This document shows, one piece after another, positions 1 through 7,508 of a stretch of 64,000 bases of DNA. The DNA is from UKL13-3 sp943369665 (GTDB lineage Bacteria; Bacteroidota; Bacteroidia; UKL13-3), in contig CALRNX020000012.1 of NCBI GenBank assembly GCA_943369665.1, forward strand, positions 72,280-136,279, in the 5' to 3' direction. The notes below the pieces were generated by a model. The model had not been told where the DNA came from and searched no databases. It was given only the letters and a program-made list of their open reading frames with translations. How positions within the stretch are numbered: position 1 is the first letter of the stretch; the number at the start of each line of letters is the position of its first letter. The translations under genes and the position numbers were made by a program.

Positions 1-352
1 AGATGCCGATACCAGCGAAGATCTTGAATGGTTAAGTGCTAAAATAACCAACCTGAGAATTTTTAACGATGAAGCTGGAGTGATGAATGTTTCGGCAAAA
101 GAAACCAATGCTGATGTTTTATTGGTGAGCCAGTTCACCTTATTTGCTTCTACTAAAAAAGGCAATCGGCCATCTTATATCAAAGCAGCCCGACCTGAAG
201 TTGCCATTCCGCTTTACGAACAAATGATCCATCAATTGCAAATAGATCTGGGCAAACACATTCAAACAGGAGTTTTTGGAGCGGATATGAAGGTGGCACT
301 GGTGAATGATGGTCCCGTTACGATTCTGATGGATTCGAAGAATAAAGATTAA
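1..352 (+). CDS. dtd: D-aminoacyl-tRNA deacylase, 3' part (5' end outside window)
   Basis: The frame is open from base 2 and reads DADTSEDLEWLSAKI before the first internal Met, so the gene starts before the window. The visible ~116 residues carry the two signature motifs of the DTD family: SQFTLFA (substrate-pocket SQxT motif) and NDGPVTI near the C-terminus (the NxGPVT motif that contains the cross-subunit Gly-Pro). The family enzyme hydrolyses D-aminoacyl-tRNA and glycyl-tRNA(Ala) in the cytoplasm, as a translation proofreading step. The C-terminal length is normal. The stop codon overlaps the stop of the convergent gldN gene by 4 bp, so the two transcripts must run into each other. Identity is secure from the motifs; only the N-terminal ~30-35 residues are missing. 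Confidence 0.93.
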   Translation, partial: DADTSEDLEWLSAKITNLRIFNDEAGVMNVSAKETNADVLLVSQFTLFASTKKGNRPSYIKAARPEVAIPLYEQMIHQLQIDLGKHIQTGVFGADMKVALVNDGPVTILMDSKNKD

Positions 353-1266
353 TACTCCCAAAGATCGTGTTCCACTTCAAATAATTTATACTTAATTCTT
401 TCTGATTCTAATAGAGCATTTACTTTATTGTCTTTAAATTCTTCAAACTCCTTTATTTTATTATCATATTGGTTAGACTCTTTGATAATATATGAACTAA
501 AAAGCCTTTGTTCAAACCAATCATCATAAGTTATTTTAATATCGTTAAGTCGATTAAAAATTTCTTGATTGACTAATATTTCTCTCAGATCGAATAAGTC
601 ATTATCCAGAGTAGATCGATGATATTTTAATACACATAAATCTTGTTCACCCAATTCGATACCTGCTACTTTAGGATTATACTGTGGGGCAATGGCAATA
701 ATGCGCACATACATTCTCGATTCCTTTTTGTCGAAGATCCAATCTTCCAATACCCTGTATTTTTTGATCTTTTCTTCAGGACGGAAAGGAGTGGCAATCG
801 TATCCATACGGGTATTTGTAGCATCTTCAGGGTCAATTGCTGTTTCAACGTAATCTGTGTCAGAACCTTTTGCAAGAAATTCTTCAACTGTCATTACGGA
901 TCTGAGAGAATCATCATTATACGGAATTAATTTTCCATCTCTTACGGCATTGTACAATACCAAACTTAGTGGATTTTTTGGCCATTGCATACACTGATTT
1001 TGTTTCTCTCTTACATCAATAATTCTTGTGATTCGTTTAGCATAAAAAACATCGGACTCTCTCAAATATTCCCAATCAATGACCTTTCTTTCTCGATGAA
1101 TATTACCTTCCCATATTTGAGTAGTGCCAATAGTATCTGCTGCAATCCTTAAAGAATCTCTGATGTGTTGCAAAGAATCCCTATTAATCGGCATCGAATT
1201 TTGAGCAAATATCGATGCAGGCAAAAGGAGCATGATAGTATAGATTAACGCAGAAATATTATGCAT
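349..1266 (-). CDS. gldN: Gliding motility / type IX secretion protein GldN (PorN)
   Basis: 305 aa with a signal peptide (hydrophobic residues 7-20, cleavage near FAQ at 20-22). The mature part has the GldN-family hallmarks: a segment SDVFYAKRITRIIDVREKQN (71-90) and a later YRVLEDWIFDKKESRMYVRI-type block followed by IIAIAPQYNP. GldN/PorN is a periplasmic protein that forms rings with the GldK/PorK lipoprotein under the outer membrane and is needed for T9SS export and gliding. It is usually last in a gldKLMN operon. Here its 5' neighbour is tig and no gldK, L or M is beside it, so this is a lone copy or a paralogue outside the main cluster. It converges on dtd with a 4-bp overlap. Family assignment is by pattern; whether it is the essential copy cannot be told. 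Confidence 0.8.
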   Translation of the reverse strand: MHNISALIYTIMLLLPASIFAQNSMPINRDSLQHIRDSLRIAADTIGTTQIWEGNIHRERKVIDWEYLRESDVFYAKRITRIIDVREKQNQCMQWPKNPLSLVLYNAVRDGKLIPYNDDSLRSVMTVEEFLAKGSDTDYVETAIDPEDATNTRMDTIATPFRPEEKIKKYRVLEDWIFDKKESRMYVRIIAIAPQYNPKVAGIELGEQDLCVLKYHRSTLDNDLFDLREILVNQEIFNRLNDIKITYDDWFEQRLFSSYIIKESNQYDNKIKEFEEFKDNKVNALLESERIKYKLFEVEHDLWEY

Positions 1267-1385
1267 TGAGATTTATAGGCAATAACAAAAAGAAACGAGT
1301 TTTAGTCGTTTTTAGTATTTAAACTATATTGTTTATCCGGTTGATTTTTGTGGAGTTAAAATGAGATTACATGCTGGTGATAAAC

Positions 1386-1416
1386 AAAAAAAAAGCCAAG
1401 AGTAAACTCCTGGCTT
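1386..1416 (-). terminator. Rho-independent terminator of tig
   Basis: Read on the minus strand, AGCCAGGAG and CTCTTGGCT pair over 9 bp (one G-U) around a TTTA loop and are followed by a run of nine T. It lies just past the tig stop codon. Confidence 0.85.
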
Positions 1417-1438
1417 CTTAAATATATTTCACAAAATC

Positions 1439-2824
1439 TTAGTGATTGTGTTGGTGGTGTTTTTCGTTGTGCTCAGCCACAATTTTGAAAAACTCTTCCG
1501 ATGAAACTTCTTGTGTTGCCACGCTTACTTTCGATTTTAATACTTCACGTACTTTTTGCGAAACAGCAAGGTTGATCATTTTCGAACGGTAGTCTTCTTT
1601 TTGCAAGCTTGGTCCCACAATGCTTTCCAATAACTCATCGTTTAAGCCTGAGTTTCCGTAAGCACCAAACATGCTACGTGTATAGTTTAAGGCTGCAGCT
1701 TTAATATCTGCTTCTTCTACTTTTACACCTGCAGTGCTTAATACTTTTTCTTCAAACAAATGATTGCGTAAATATTGTGCTTCGTGCTCATAGTTATGGT
1801 CTACATTTTCTGCAGTAAACTTATCAGCATGTCTATCCATTAACCAACGTTTCAAGAAAGCATCCGGCAATACAATATTTTGTTTTGCAACCAATGTGTC
1901 GGTTAGCTCGTGCTCAAACAAATGATCTGCTTGTCCACCAAAGTATGCTTGCAATTCAGTTTTTAACCGCTCTTTTAATTCTTCAATGGTATTAACGCTT
2001 CCGTCTGTATAGGCTTTGTCAAACAATTCTTTGTTGATCTCTGCCAAACCATTGCGTTTAATTTCGTTGATCACCAATTTGAAGTTTTTGCTGATATCAC
2101 CAACGGTTAATTTGTTGATGTTCAAAGCATGCGAAATTTCTGATTCATTGTTATCGAACAAATCAAAAATGTTTACATCTACTTCTTTGCCTTTAGCTGC
2201 GCCCAACAATTCATTTTTAATAGCCTCATTTTTGATGGTTGAGATCAAAACAGGCACTGAATCATTGTTTACACCACCTTCAATCACGTTTCCGTCATCA
2301 TCAAGTTCGCTCATTTTGGTGTAAATAATATCTTTATCGGTAACAACTTCTTCTTCGGTTAATGTACCAAAACGTCTTTGCATACGTTCCACTTCATCAT
2401 CGATCATCGCATCAGTGATCACAACTTCGTAACGGGTGAACACATCCTTATCAGACACGTTCAGGTCAAACTCAGGAGCCAACCCGATATCAAATTTGAA
2501 AGTATAATCAGCAGTTTTGTTTAGCTCGTCAATTTTGCTATCATCCGTAAGTACTGGCTGACCAAGGATATTTAATTTTTGAGAATCGATGTATTCGAAC
2601 AATCCTTTTGAAGCAGCTGCGTTAACAGCTTCCAATAATACGCTGGTTCCAAACATTTTTTCGATCATTGATTTTGGAGCAGCACCCGGGCGGAAACCGG
2701 GAATATTTGATTTTTTTTGGTAAGCTTTAAGCTTTTGGTCAATCTCTGGAGCGTAATCAGCACTTGAAATGTTTACAGCGATTGTAGCATTCAATGCATC
2801 CTTTTTTTCAATTGTTACGTTCAT
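1439..2824 (-). CDS. tig: Trigger factor (ribosome-associated chaperone / PPIase)
   Basis: 461 aa, slightly longer than the usual ~430-450. The N-terminal ribosome-binding domain has the signature region PGFRPGAAPKSMIEKMFG (about 42-59; family GFRxGxxP). A PPIase-like middle domain and a long helical C-terminal chaperone domain follow. The protein binds ribosomal protein L23 and shields nascent chains in the cytoplasm. The PPIase region is divergent, as is common in Bacteroidota trigger factors. The last residues, AEHNEKHHQHNH, form a His-rich tail that could bind metal; this is inference. Upstream is tRNA-Leu with its own terminator, so tig is probably expressed from its own promoter. The start gives a standard MNVTIEKKDA N-terminus. 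Confidence 0.95.
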   Translation of the reverse strand: MNVTIEKKDALNATIAVNISSADYAPEIDQKLKAYQKKSNIPGFRPGAAPKSMIEKMFGTSVLLEAVNAAASKGLFEYIDSQKLNILGQPVLTDDSKIDELNKTADYTFKFDIGLAPEFDLNVSDKDVFTRYEVVITDAMIDDEVERMQRRFGTLTEEEVVTDKDIIYTKMSELDDDGNVIEGGVNNDSVPVLISTIKNEAIKNELLGAAKGKEVDVNIFDLFDNNESEISHALNINKLTVGDISKNFKLVINEIKRNGLAEINKELFDKAYTDGSVNTIEELKERLKTELQAYFGGQADHLFEHELTDTLVAKQNIVLPDAFLKRWLMDRHADKFTAENVDHNYEHEAQYLRNHLFEEKVLSTAGVKVEEADIKAAALNYTRSMFGAYGNSGLNDELLESIVGPSLQKEDYRSKMINLAVSQKVREVLKSKVSVATQEVSSEEFFKIVAEHNEKHHQHNH

Positions 2825-2846
2825 TTGTTCTGTTTTGCTTTAAATA

Positions 2847-2876
2847 AAATAAGACTGACGCGAGCCAGTCTTATTT
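2847..2876 (-). terminator. Hairpin terminator after tRNA-Leu
   Basis: An 11-bp perfect inverted repeat (AAATAAGACTG / CAGTCTTATTT) with an 8-nt loop lies between the 3' end of tRNA-Leu and the start of tig. On the minus strand it is followed by TTATTTAAAG-type T-rich sequence, consistent with termination of the tRNA transcript before tig. Confidence 0.7.
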
Positions 2877-2892
2877 AGTTGTTTACGTTAAG

Positions 2893-2974
2893 TGCGCATG
2901 GAGGGACTCGAACCCCCACGCCTCTCGGCACCAGATCCTAAGTCTGGCACGGCTACCAATTACGCCACATGCGC
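2893..2974 (-). tRNA. tRNA-Leu(UAG)
   Basis: The minus strand folds as a class II tRNA: 7-bp acceptor stem GCGCATG / CATGCGC plus discriminator A at 2893; D arm with TGGCGTAATTGGTAGCC; anticodon stem CCAGA/TCTGG around the loop CTTAGGA, anticodon TAG; short variable arm near TGCCGAGAGGCGT; T arm GGGGGTTCGAGTCCC. The 3' CCA is not encoded. It decodes CUN leucine codons. Confidence 0.96.
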
Positions 2975-2985
2975 TTAAGGGAGGG

Positions 2986-3016
2986 CAAATGTATGTCTTT
3001 TTTTTAATTTCACAAA
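2986..3016 (-). promoter_or_regulatory. Bacteroidota-type promoter of tRNA-Leu
   Basis: On the minus strand a TTTG (3016-3013) is followed after 19 nt by TACATTTG (2993-2986), matching the Bacteroidota consensus TTTG/TTG at -33 and TAnnTTTG at -7. The tRNA 5' end is 12 nt downstream. Confidence 0.75.
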
Positions 3017-3096
3017 TAAAGTAAAAAAGATGTTCAATATCAGTTTGCTAAATTTGAATGAAGCCCGCGTACTGCTTAAATTGAGCTTAAAATAAT

Positions 3097-3104
3097 TACT
3101 TTTG
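3097..3104 (+). promoter_or_regulatory. Candidate -7 element for the relA/spoT gene
   Basis: TACTTTTG matches TAnnTTTG, 22 nt before the start codon. The nearest upstream TTG (3081) is at a short spacing of 13 nt, so only the -7 element is supported. AAGGAG at 3109-3114 is a possible ribosome-binding site. Confidence 0.35.
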
Positions 3105-3126
3105 TCATAAGGAGAACTCAATATAT

Positions 3127-5373
3127 ATGGACGTGCTGACAGACGCAGAACAAGAGAACCAACAGATCGTAAAAGCTTACCGCAGTTTATTAAAAGCCTG
3201 TAAAAGACAACTTGAAAAGGGCGATAAAAAGATCATTCGTGAGGCATTTAATTTAGCATTGGATGCGCATAAAAGCATGCGCAGAAAGTCGGGAGAGCCT
3301 TATATTATGCACCCGTTGGCAGTAGCTCAGATTTGTGCCGAGGAGATTGGGTTGGGAACCACTTCCATTGTATGTGCCTTGTTGCACGATGTAGTGGAAG
3401 ATACAAATATTACACTTGCCGATATTACCCTGCAATTTGGGGGCAAGGTGGCCAAAATTATTGATGGGCTTACCAAAATAGCAGGCGTTTTTGATCAGCA
3501 GGATAAATCGATGCAGGCGGAAAATTTCCGTAAAATGTTGCTTACCTTAAGCGATGATGTGCGGGTGATTTTGATCAAACTGGCCGACAGGCTGCACAAT
3601 ATGCGTACGTTGGATTCGATGAGTCCGAAATCGCAGTTAAAAATTGCCAGCGAAACCCAATATGTATATGCTCCATTGGCACACCGCCTGGGTTTGTATG
3701 CCATTAAAACAGAGCTTGAAGATCTGTCGACCAAATATTTAGAGCCTGATAATTACAATTTTGTAAAGGATAAACTCCAGGAGTCGAAACAAGAACGGAA
3801 CCGGTATATCAAACAATTCATTGAACCGATCACGGCTTCATTAACCGAGGCTGGTTTTAAGTTTGAAATAAAAGGGCGGCCCAAATCCATCCATTCTATT
3901 TTGAGCAAAATGAAAAAGCAAAACATCCCTTTTGAGGAGGTGTATGACCTGTTTGCGATTCGCATCATTATAGATACCGAATTTGAACACGAAAAATCGG
4001 ATTGCTGGAAAACCTATTCAATCATCACGGATTTTTACCGCCCCAACCCCGACAGGTTGCGCGATTGGGTTTCGACACCCAAAGGGAATGGATATGAGTC
4101 GTTGCATACTACGGTAATGGGACCTAAAGGTAAATGGGTAGAGGTGCAAATTCGCACCAGCCGCATGGATGAAATTGCCGAAAAGGGATATGCTGCTCAC
4201 TGGAAATACAAAGACAAGGAAGCTGCTGCCCAACAAAATCCCGAAGGCGGATTGGAAGAATGGTTGGCTCGGGTAAGGGAAGTACTGGAAAATCCGGAGT
4301 CGAATGCGTTGGACTTTTTGGACGATTTTAAACTGAATTTATTTACAGAGGAAATTTTTGTGTTTACACCCAAAGGTGAGTTGCGCAAGCTACCTACCAA
4401 TGCCACGATCCTGGATTTTGCCTTTGATGTACACTCAGAGTTGGGTTCAAAATGTATTGGTGGTAAGGTAAATAATAAGCTTGTCCCGATCAATTTTAAA
4501 CTCACCAATGGAGATCAGGTTGAAATTTTGTCTTCGACCAAACAAACTCCAAAAGAAGAATGGCTTTCGTTTGTGGTTACGGCCAAGGCCAAGTCGAAGA
4601 TCAGGGATTGGTTTAAGCATGAAAAACTGCGTGCATCGGCAATGGGTAAAGAAATCATTGAGCGCAAGTTTACCCAACATAAAATACCTTTTACCAGCGA
4701 GGCCCTAACGGATATCATGTATTATTTCAAGCTTCCCACTATTGCTGAATTGTATTATCGGGTTGCCAATGACAAAATAGATAAGAAGGAGCTTGATATT
4801 GAAAAAATACTTGAAAAGGTAAAGCAACAAAAACTCGATCATGCGGTGGAAGCCCGCGCGGCAAGAGCCAATTCGAGTTCGAAACCTAATCCAAACCTTG
4901 CCTCCGATGCAGTGGTATTAGGCGATGATATTGATATGCCCTATTCTTTTGCCAAATGTTGTAACCCTATTCCGGGCGATGATATTTTTGGGTTTGTTAC
5001 AGTAGGAGAGGGTGTAAAAATTCACCGCACCAATTGCCCGAATGCCATTGGATTGATGAGCAATTACGGGTATCGCATTTTACGGTCACGTTGGGCAAAT
5101 ACCGAAAGCAAAACCAGGGCCTTTATTACCAATATTAAATTGAATGGAATTGATAGCGTGGGTATTGTGAGTACCATTACGGATATTATCTCAAAACAAC
5201 TTCAAATAAACATGCATTCTATTCAGGTAGGTTCAAAGGATGGGATGTTTGAAGGTTCTATTGAATTGGAGGTGTTCGATACCAACCAACTTGATGAATT
5301 AATGAATAAAATAAAAGCGGCAAGTCCATTGATTAAAGTGAGCAGGGAAGATTCGCAAATCATGAGGCAGTAA
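3127..5373 (+). CDS. Bifunctional (p)ppGpp synthetase/hydrolase (RelA/SpoT family, Rel)
   Basis: 748 aa, full family length. Domains in order: HD hydrolase (about 50-200, with LLHDVVEDT at ~86-94 and KLADRLHNMRTL), synthetase (about 240-370, with GRPKSIHSI, NGYESLHTTVMGP and EKGYAAHWKYK), TGS (about 410-475), a helical linker with the zinc-finger-like segment FAKCCNPIPGD and HRTNCPN, and a C-terminal ACT domain (about 670-745). It makes and degrades the alarmone (p)ppGpp in response to starvation. Because the HD motif and the synthetase motifs are both intact, it should be bifunctional, and it is probably the main long RSH of this organism. It is followed by a fur-like gene on the same strand after 130 bp. 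The relA/spoT/rel name is ambiguous, so no symbol is given. Confidence 0.96.
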   Translation: MDVLTDAEQENQQIVKAYRSLLKACKRQLEKGDKKIIREAFNLALDAHKSMRRKSGEPYIMHPLAVAQICAEEIGLGTTSIVCALLHDVVEDTNITLADITLQFGGKVAKIIDGLTKIAGVFDQQDKSMQAENFRKMLLTLSDDVRVILIKLADRLHNMRTLDSMSPKSQLKIASETQYVYAPLAHRLGLYAIKTELEDLSTKYLEPDNYNFVKDKLQESKQERNRYIKQFIEPITASLTEAGFKFEIKGRPKSIHSILSKMKKQNIPFEEVYDLFAIRIIIDTEFEHEKSDCWKTYSIITDFYRPNPDRLRDWVSTPKGNGYESLHTTVMGPKGKWVEVQIRTSRMDEIAEKGYAAHWKYKDKEAAAQQNPEGGLEEWLARVREVLENPESNALDFLDDFKLNLFTEEIFVFTPKGELRKLPTNATILDFAFDVHSELGSKCIGGKVNNKLVPINFKLTNGDQVEILSSTKQTPKEEWLSFVVTAKAKSKIRDWFKHEKLRASAMGKEIIERKFTQHKIPFTSEALTDIMYYFKLPTIAELYYRVANDKIDKKELDIEKILEKVKQQKLDHAVEARAARANSSSKPNPNLASDAVVLGDDIDMPYSFAKCCNPIPGDDIFGFVTVGEGVKIHRTNCPNAIGLMSNYGYRILRSRWANTESKTRAFITNIKLNGIDSVGIVSTITDIISKQLQINMHSIQVGSKDGMFEGSIELEVFDTNQLDELMNKIKAASPLIKVSREDSQIMRQ

Positions 5374-5503
5374 TTAGGTATCATCCTCCTGCCGGATGAG
5401 GGGTTTAAAAGCCTTGTTATGATGCACTTCTCGCAAACTTTTCCCCAATTTTTTTATCCTATCATTAAAATCTTAATTTGCACCAAAATTATCTGATTAG
5501 CTC

Positions 5504-5989
5504 ATGCCAACCAATCAAGTTTCACATGCTGTAAAAGAGGAAGTTAAAACCCTTTTTATCCAGTTTTTAGAACAAAAGCAGCAGCGTAAAACACCTGAGC
5601 GTTTTGCTATTTTGGATGAAATTTACAGCAGCAAGGAGCATTTTGATGTTGAAACATTATATGTTCACATGAAAAATCGTAATTACAGGGTGAGCCGCGC
5701 TACTGTGTACAATACGTTGGATCTACTTTTAGATGCGGGTTTGGTTGCTAAGCACCAGTTCGGGAAAAATCTGGCTTTGTATGAGCGCTCTTATGGTTTC
5801 AGGCAACATGATCATTTGATTTGCAATGTTTGCAGCAATATCATGGAGTTTTGCGACCCTCGTATCCAGCAAATTAAAAATACAATGGGGGAGTTGCTCA
5901 AATTTGATGTAACCGGCCATTCGCTTCATTTGATGGGTAACCCCAAAAGGGATGCAAATGGTATGTGTTTGACATGTGGTAAGAAGTAG
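5504..5989 (+). CDS. Fur-family transcriptional regulator
   Basis: 161 aa. N-terminal winged helix with TPERFAILDEIYSSKEHFDVETLY and RNYRVSRATVYNTLDLL typical of Fur/PerR/Zur. The C-terminal dimerisation domain has QHDHLICNVC (HxHxxC, regulatory metal and first CxxC) and a terminal CLTCGKK (second CxxC), so a structural Cys4 zinc site is likely. It represses genes in a metal- or peroxide-dependent way by binding 7-1-7 palindromes. I cannot separate Fur, Zur and PerR by reading. The gene sits between the RSH gene and purA, an arrangement that suggests separate transcription from purA because a 100-bp low-complexity gap intervenes. A near -7 element TTAATTTG lies ~30 bp upstream with one mismatch. 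Confidence 0.92.
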   Translation: MPTNQVSHAVKEEVKTLFIQFLEQKQQRKTPERFAILDEIYSSKEHFDVETLYVHMKNRNYRVSRATVYNTLDLLLDAGLVAKHQFGKNLALYERSYGFRQHDHLICNVCSNIMEFCDPRIQQIKNTMGELLKFDVTGHSLHLMGNPKRDANGMCLTCGKK

Positions 5990-6060
5990 GCAAGGGGTAG
6001 TAGGCAGTAGGCAAAACCATAGACAATAAAACGGTGGATCATGGACTCAATTAACTGTGG
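5985..6060 (+). repeat. Low-complexity 'phrase' repeat between fur-like gene and purA
   Basis: Short near-repeated words fill the gap: GTAGGCA and AGTAGGCAGTAGGCA, then CATAGACAATA, GGATCATGGACTC and AACTGTGG. Similar word salads occur at 27394, 41790, 53131 and inside aroA (28735-29335). No gene or stable hairpin is visible here. Confidence 0.55.
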
Positions 6061-6091
6061 TCTTCTTCAGAAAAATATAAAACAATAACAA

Positions 6092-7354
6092 ATGATAGAC
6101 GTAGTATTAGGATTACAGTGGGGTGATGAAGGAAAAGGAAAAATTGTGGATGTATTGACACCACAATATGATGTGGTTGCCAGGTTTCAGGGTGGACCAA
6201 ATGCGGGGCACTCGTTGGAGTTTAACGGGCAAAAACATGTATTAAATACAATTCCTTCAGGTATTTTTCATGAGCATTGCATTAATATTATCGGCAATGG
6301 TGTGGTGATTGATCCTGTGACCCTCAAAAAAGAGATTGAGAAAGTTGCGGCCTCTGGAGGAAACCCGAAAAAGAACTTATTTATTTCGCAAAAAGCGCAT
6401 TTGATCTTGCCTACACACAGGTTGGTAGATGCGGCCAGCGAAGCGCACAAAGGGGAACATAAAATTGGCTCTACTTTACGCGGAATCAGTCCTACGTACC
6501 AGGATAAGATAGGCAGAAGCGGTTTGCGTATTGGCGATATTTTGTCTCCTAATTTCAGGCAAAAATACAATACGGCAGTTGCTAACCACAAGGAGCTACT
6601 CGACAGGTTTAATTTTGAGTATAACCTAGCCGACCATGAGCCTGCATTTTTTGAGGCGGTTGAGTTTTTAAAACAATTCCCGATCATCAATTCGGAATAT
6701 GTCATTAATGATTTGATGAGCAAAGGAAAAAAAGTAATTGGAGAAGGAGCCCAGGGAACATTATTGGATATCGATTTCGGATCCTATCCTTTTGTTACGT
6801 CATCCAATACCATTACCGGAGGTGTTTGTAACGGTTTAGGCGTACCACCTCAAAAAGTAAATAAGGTATTTGGTATTTTTAAAGCATATGCAACACGTGT
6901 AGGAAGCGGACCGTTTCCAACAGAGCAGGATAATGAAATCGGAGAGAAACTTCGTCAATTAGGGTTCGAATTTGGCGCGACAACAGGCCGGAAACGCAGA
7001 ACAGGTTGGTTGGATTTGCCAACACTTAAGTACGCGATCATGTTAAATGGGGTTACCGATCTGATTTGTACCAAAAGTGATGTGTTGAGTGGATTTGAAG
7101 AAGTACTGGTATGCGATGAATATGATATTGAAGGTAAGTTAACCAACGAAATTCCATTTAATGTTGCAGATGCCGTGATCAACCCGCAATACAAGTCGTT
7201 TAAAGGATGGGCAGAAGATTTAACCGGCATCCGCCAGTATAATGATCTTCCTCAAAACTTTAAAACCTATATGGATTATGTTCAGGGGCAAATCGGTACT
7301 AAATTGAGCATGATTTCTATCGGACCCGATAGGGAGCAAACTATCTTTATGTAA
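6092..7354 (+). CDS. purA: Adenylosuccinate synthetase
   Basis: 420 aa, full length. GTP-binding N-terminus with QWGDEGKGKIVD (about 9-20), FQGGPNAGH, the switch region TLRGISPTYQDKIGRSGLRI, the EGAQGTLLDIDFGSYPFVTSS block, and GATTGRKRRTGWLD. It catalyses GTP-dependent condensation of IMP with aspartate to adenylosuccinate, the first committed step to AMP. The start codon gives the canonical MIDVVLGLQWGDEG. A strong terminator follows 25 bp after the stop. No purine riboswitch is visible in the short upstream gap. Confidence 0.98.
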   Translation: MIDVVLGLQWGDEGKGKIVDVLTPQYDVVARFQGGPNAGHSLEFNGQKHVLNTIPSGIFHEHCINIIGNGVVIDPVTLKKEIEKVAASGGNPKKNLFISQKAHLILPTHRLVDAASEAHKGEHKIGSTLRGISPTYQDKIGRSGLRIGDILSPNFRQKYNTAVANHKELLDRFNFEYNLADHEPAFFEAVEFLKQFPIINSEYVINDLMSKGKKVIGEGAQGTLLDIDFGSYPFVTSSNTITGGVCNGLGVPPQKVNKVFGIFKAYATRVGSGPFPTEQDNEIGEKLRQLGFEFGATTGRKRRTGWLDLPTLKYAIMLNGVTDLICTKSDVLSGFEEVLVCDEYDIEGKLTNEIPFNVADAVINPQYKSFKGWAEDLTGIRQYNDLPQNFKTYMDYVQGQIGTKLSMISIGPDREQTIFM

Positions 7355-7379
7355 TAGGATTCTGATATTTTTTGATGAA

Positions 7380-7410
7380 AACCTCACTGGTAAAACGGTG
7401 AGGTTTTTTT
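7380..7410 (+). terminator. Rho-independent terminator of purA
   Basis: 8-bp stem AACCTCAC / GTGAGGTT with a 10-nt loop followed by seven T. Confidence 0.9.
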
Positions 7411-7445
7411 ATTTGAGGAAAGTGCTCAATACTTAGGATACCTAT

Positions 7446-7480
7446 AAAAAAGAAGGACTTCCCGATTGCTCAGAAAGTCC
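7446..7480 (-). terminator. Rho-independent terminator of the giant beta-helix gene
   Basis: On the minus strand GGACTT (7480-7475) pairs with AAGTCC (7460-7455) and is followed by TTCTTTTTTATAGG. It lies ~30 bp past the stop codon of the giant gene. Confidence 0.75.
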
Positions 7481-7508
7481 ATTCTCTATTTTCATACCCC
7501 TATGAAAT

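Noticed and set aside
5374..5503. Terminator of the RSH gene at 5381-5399
   Set aside because: TCATCC/GGATGA makes a 6-bp stem without a T tract, too weak to call.
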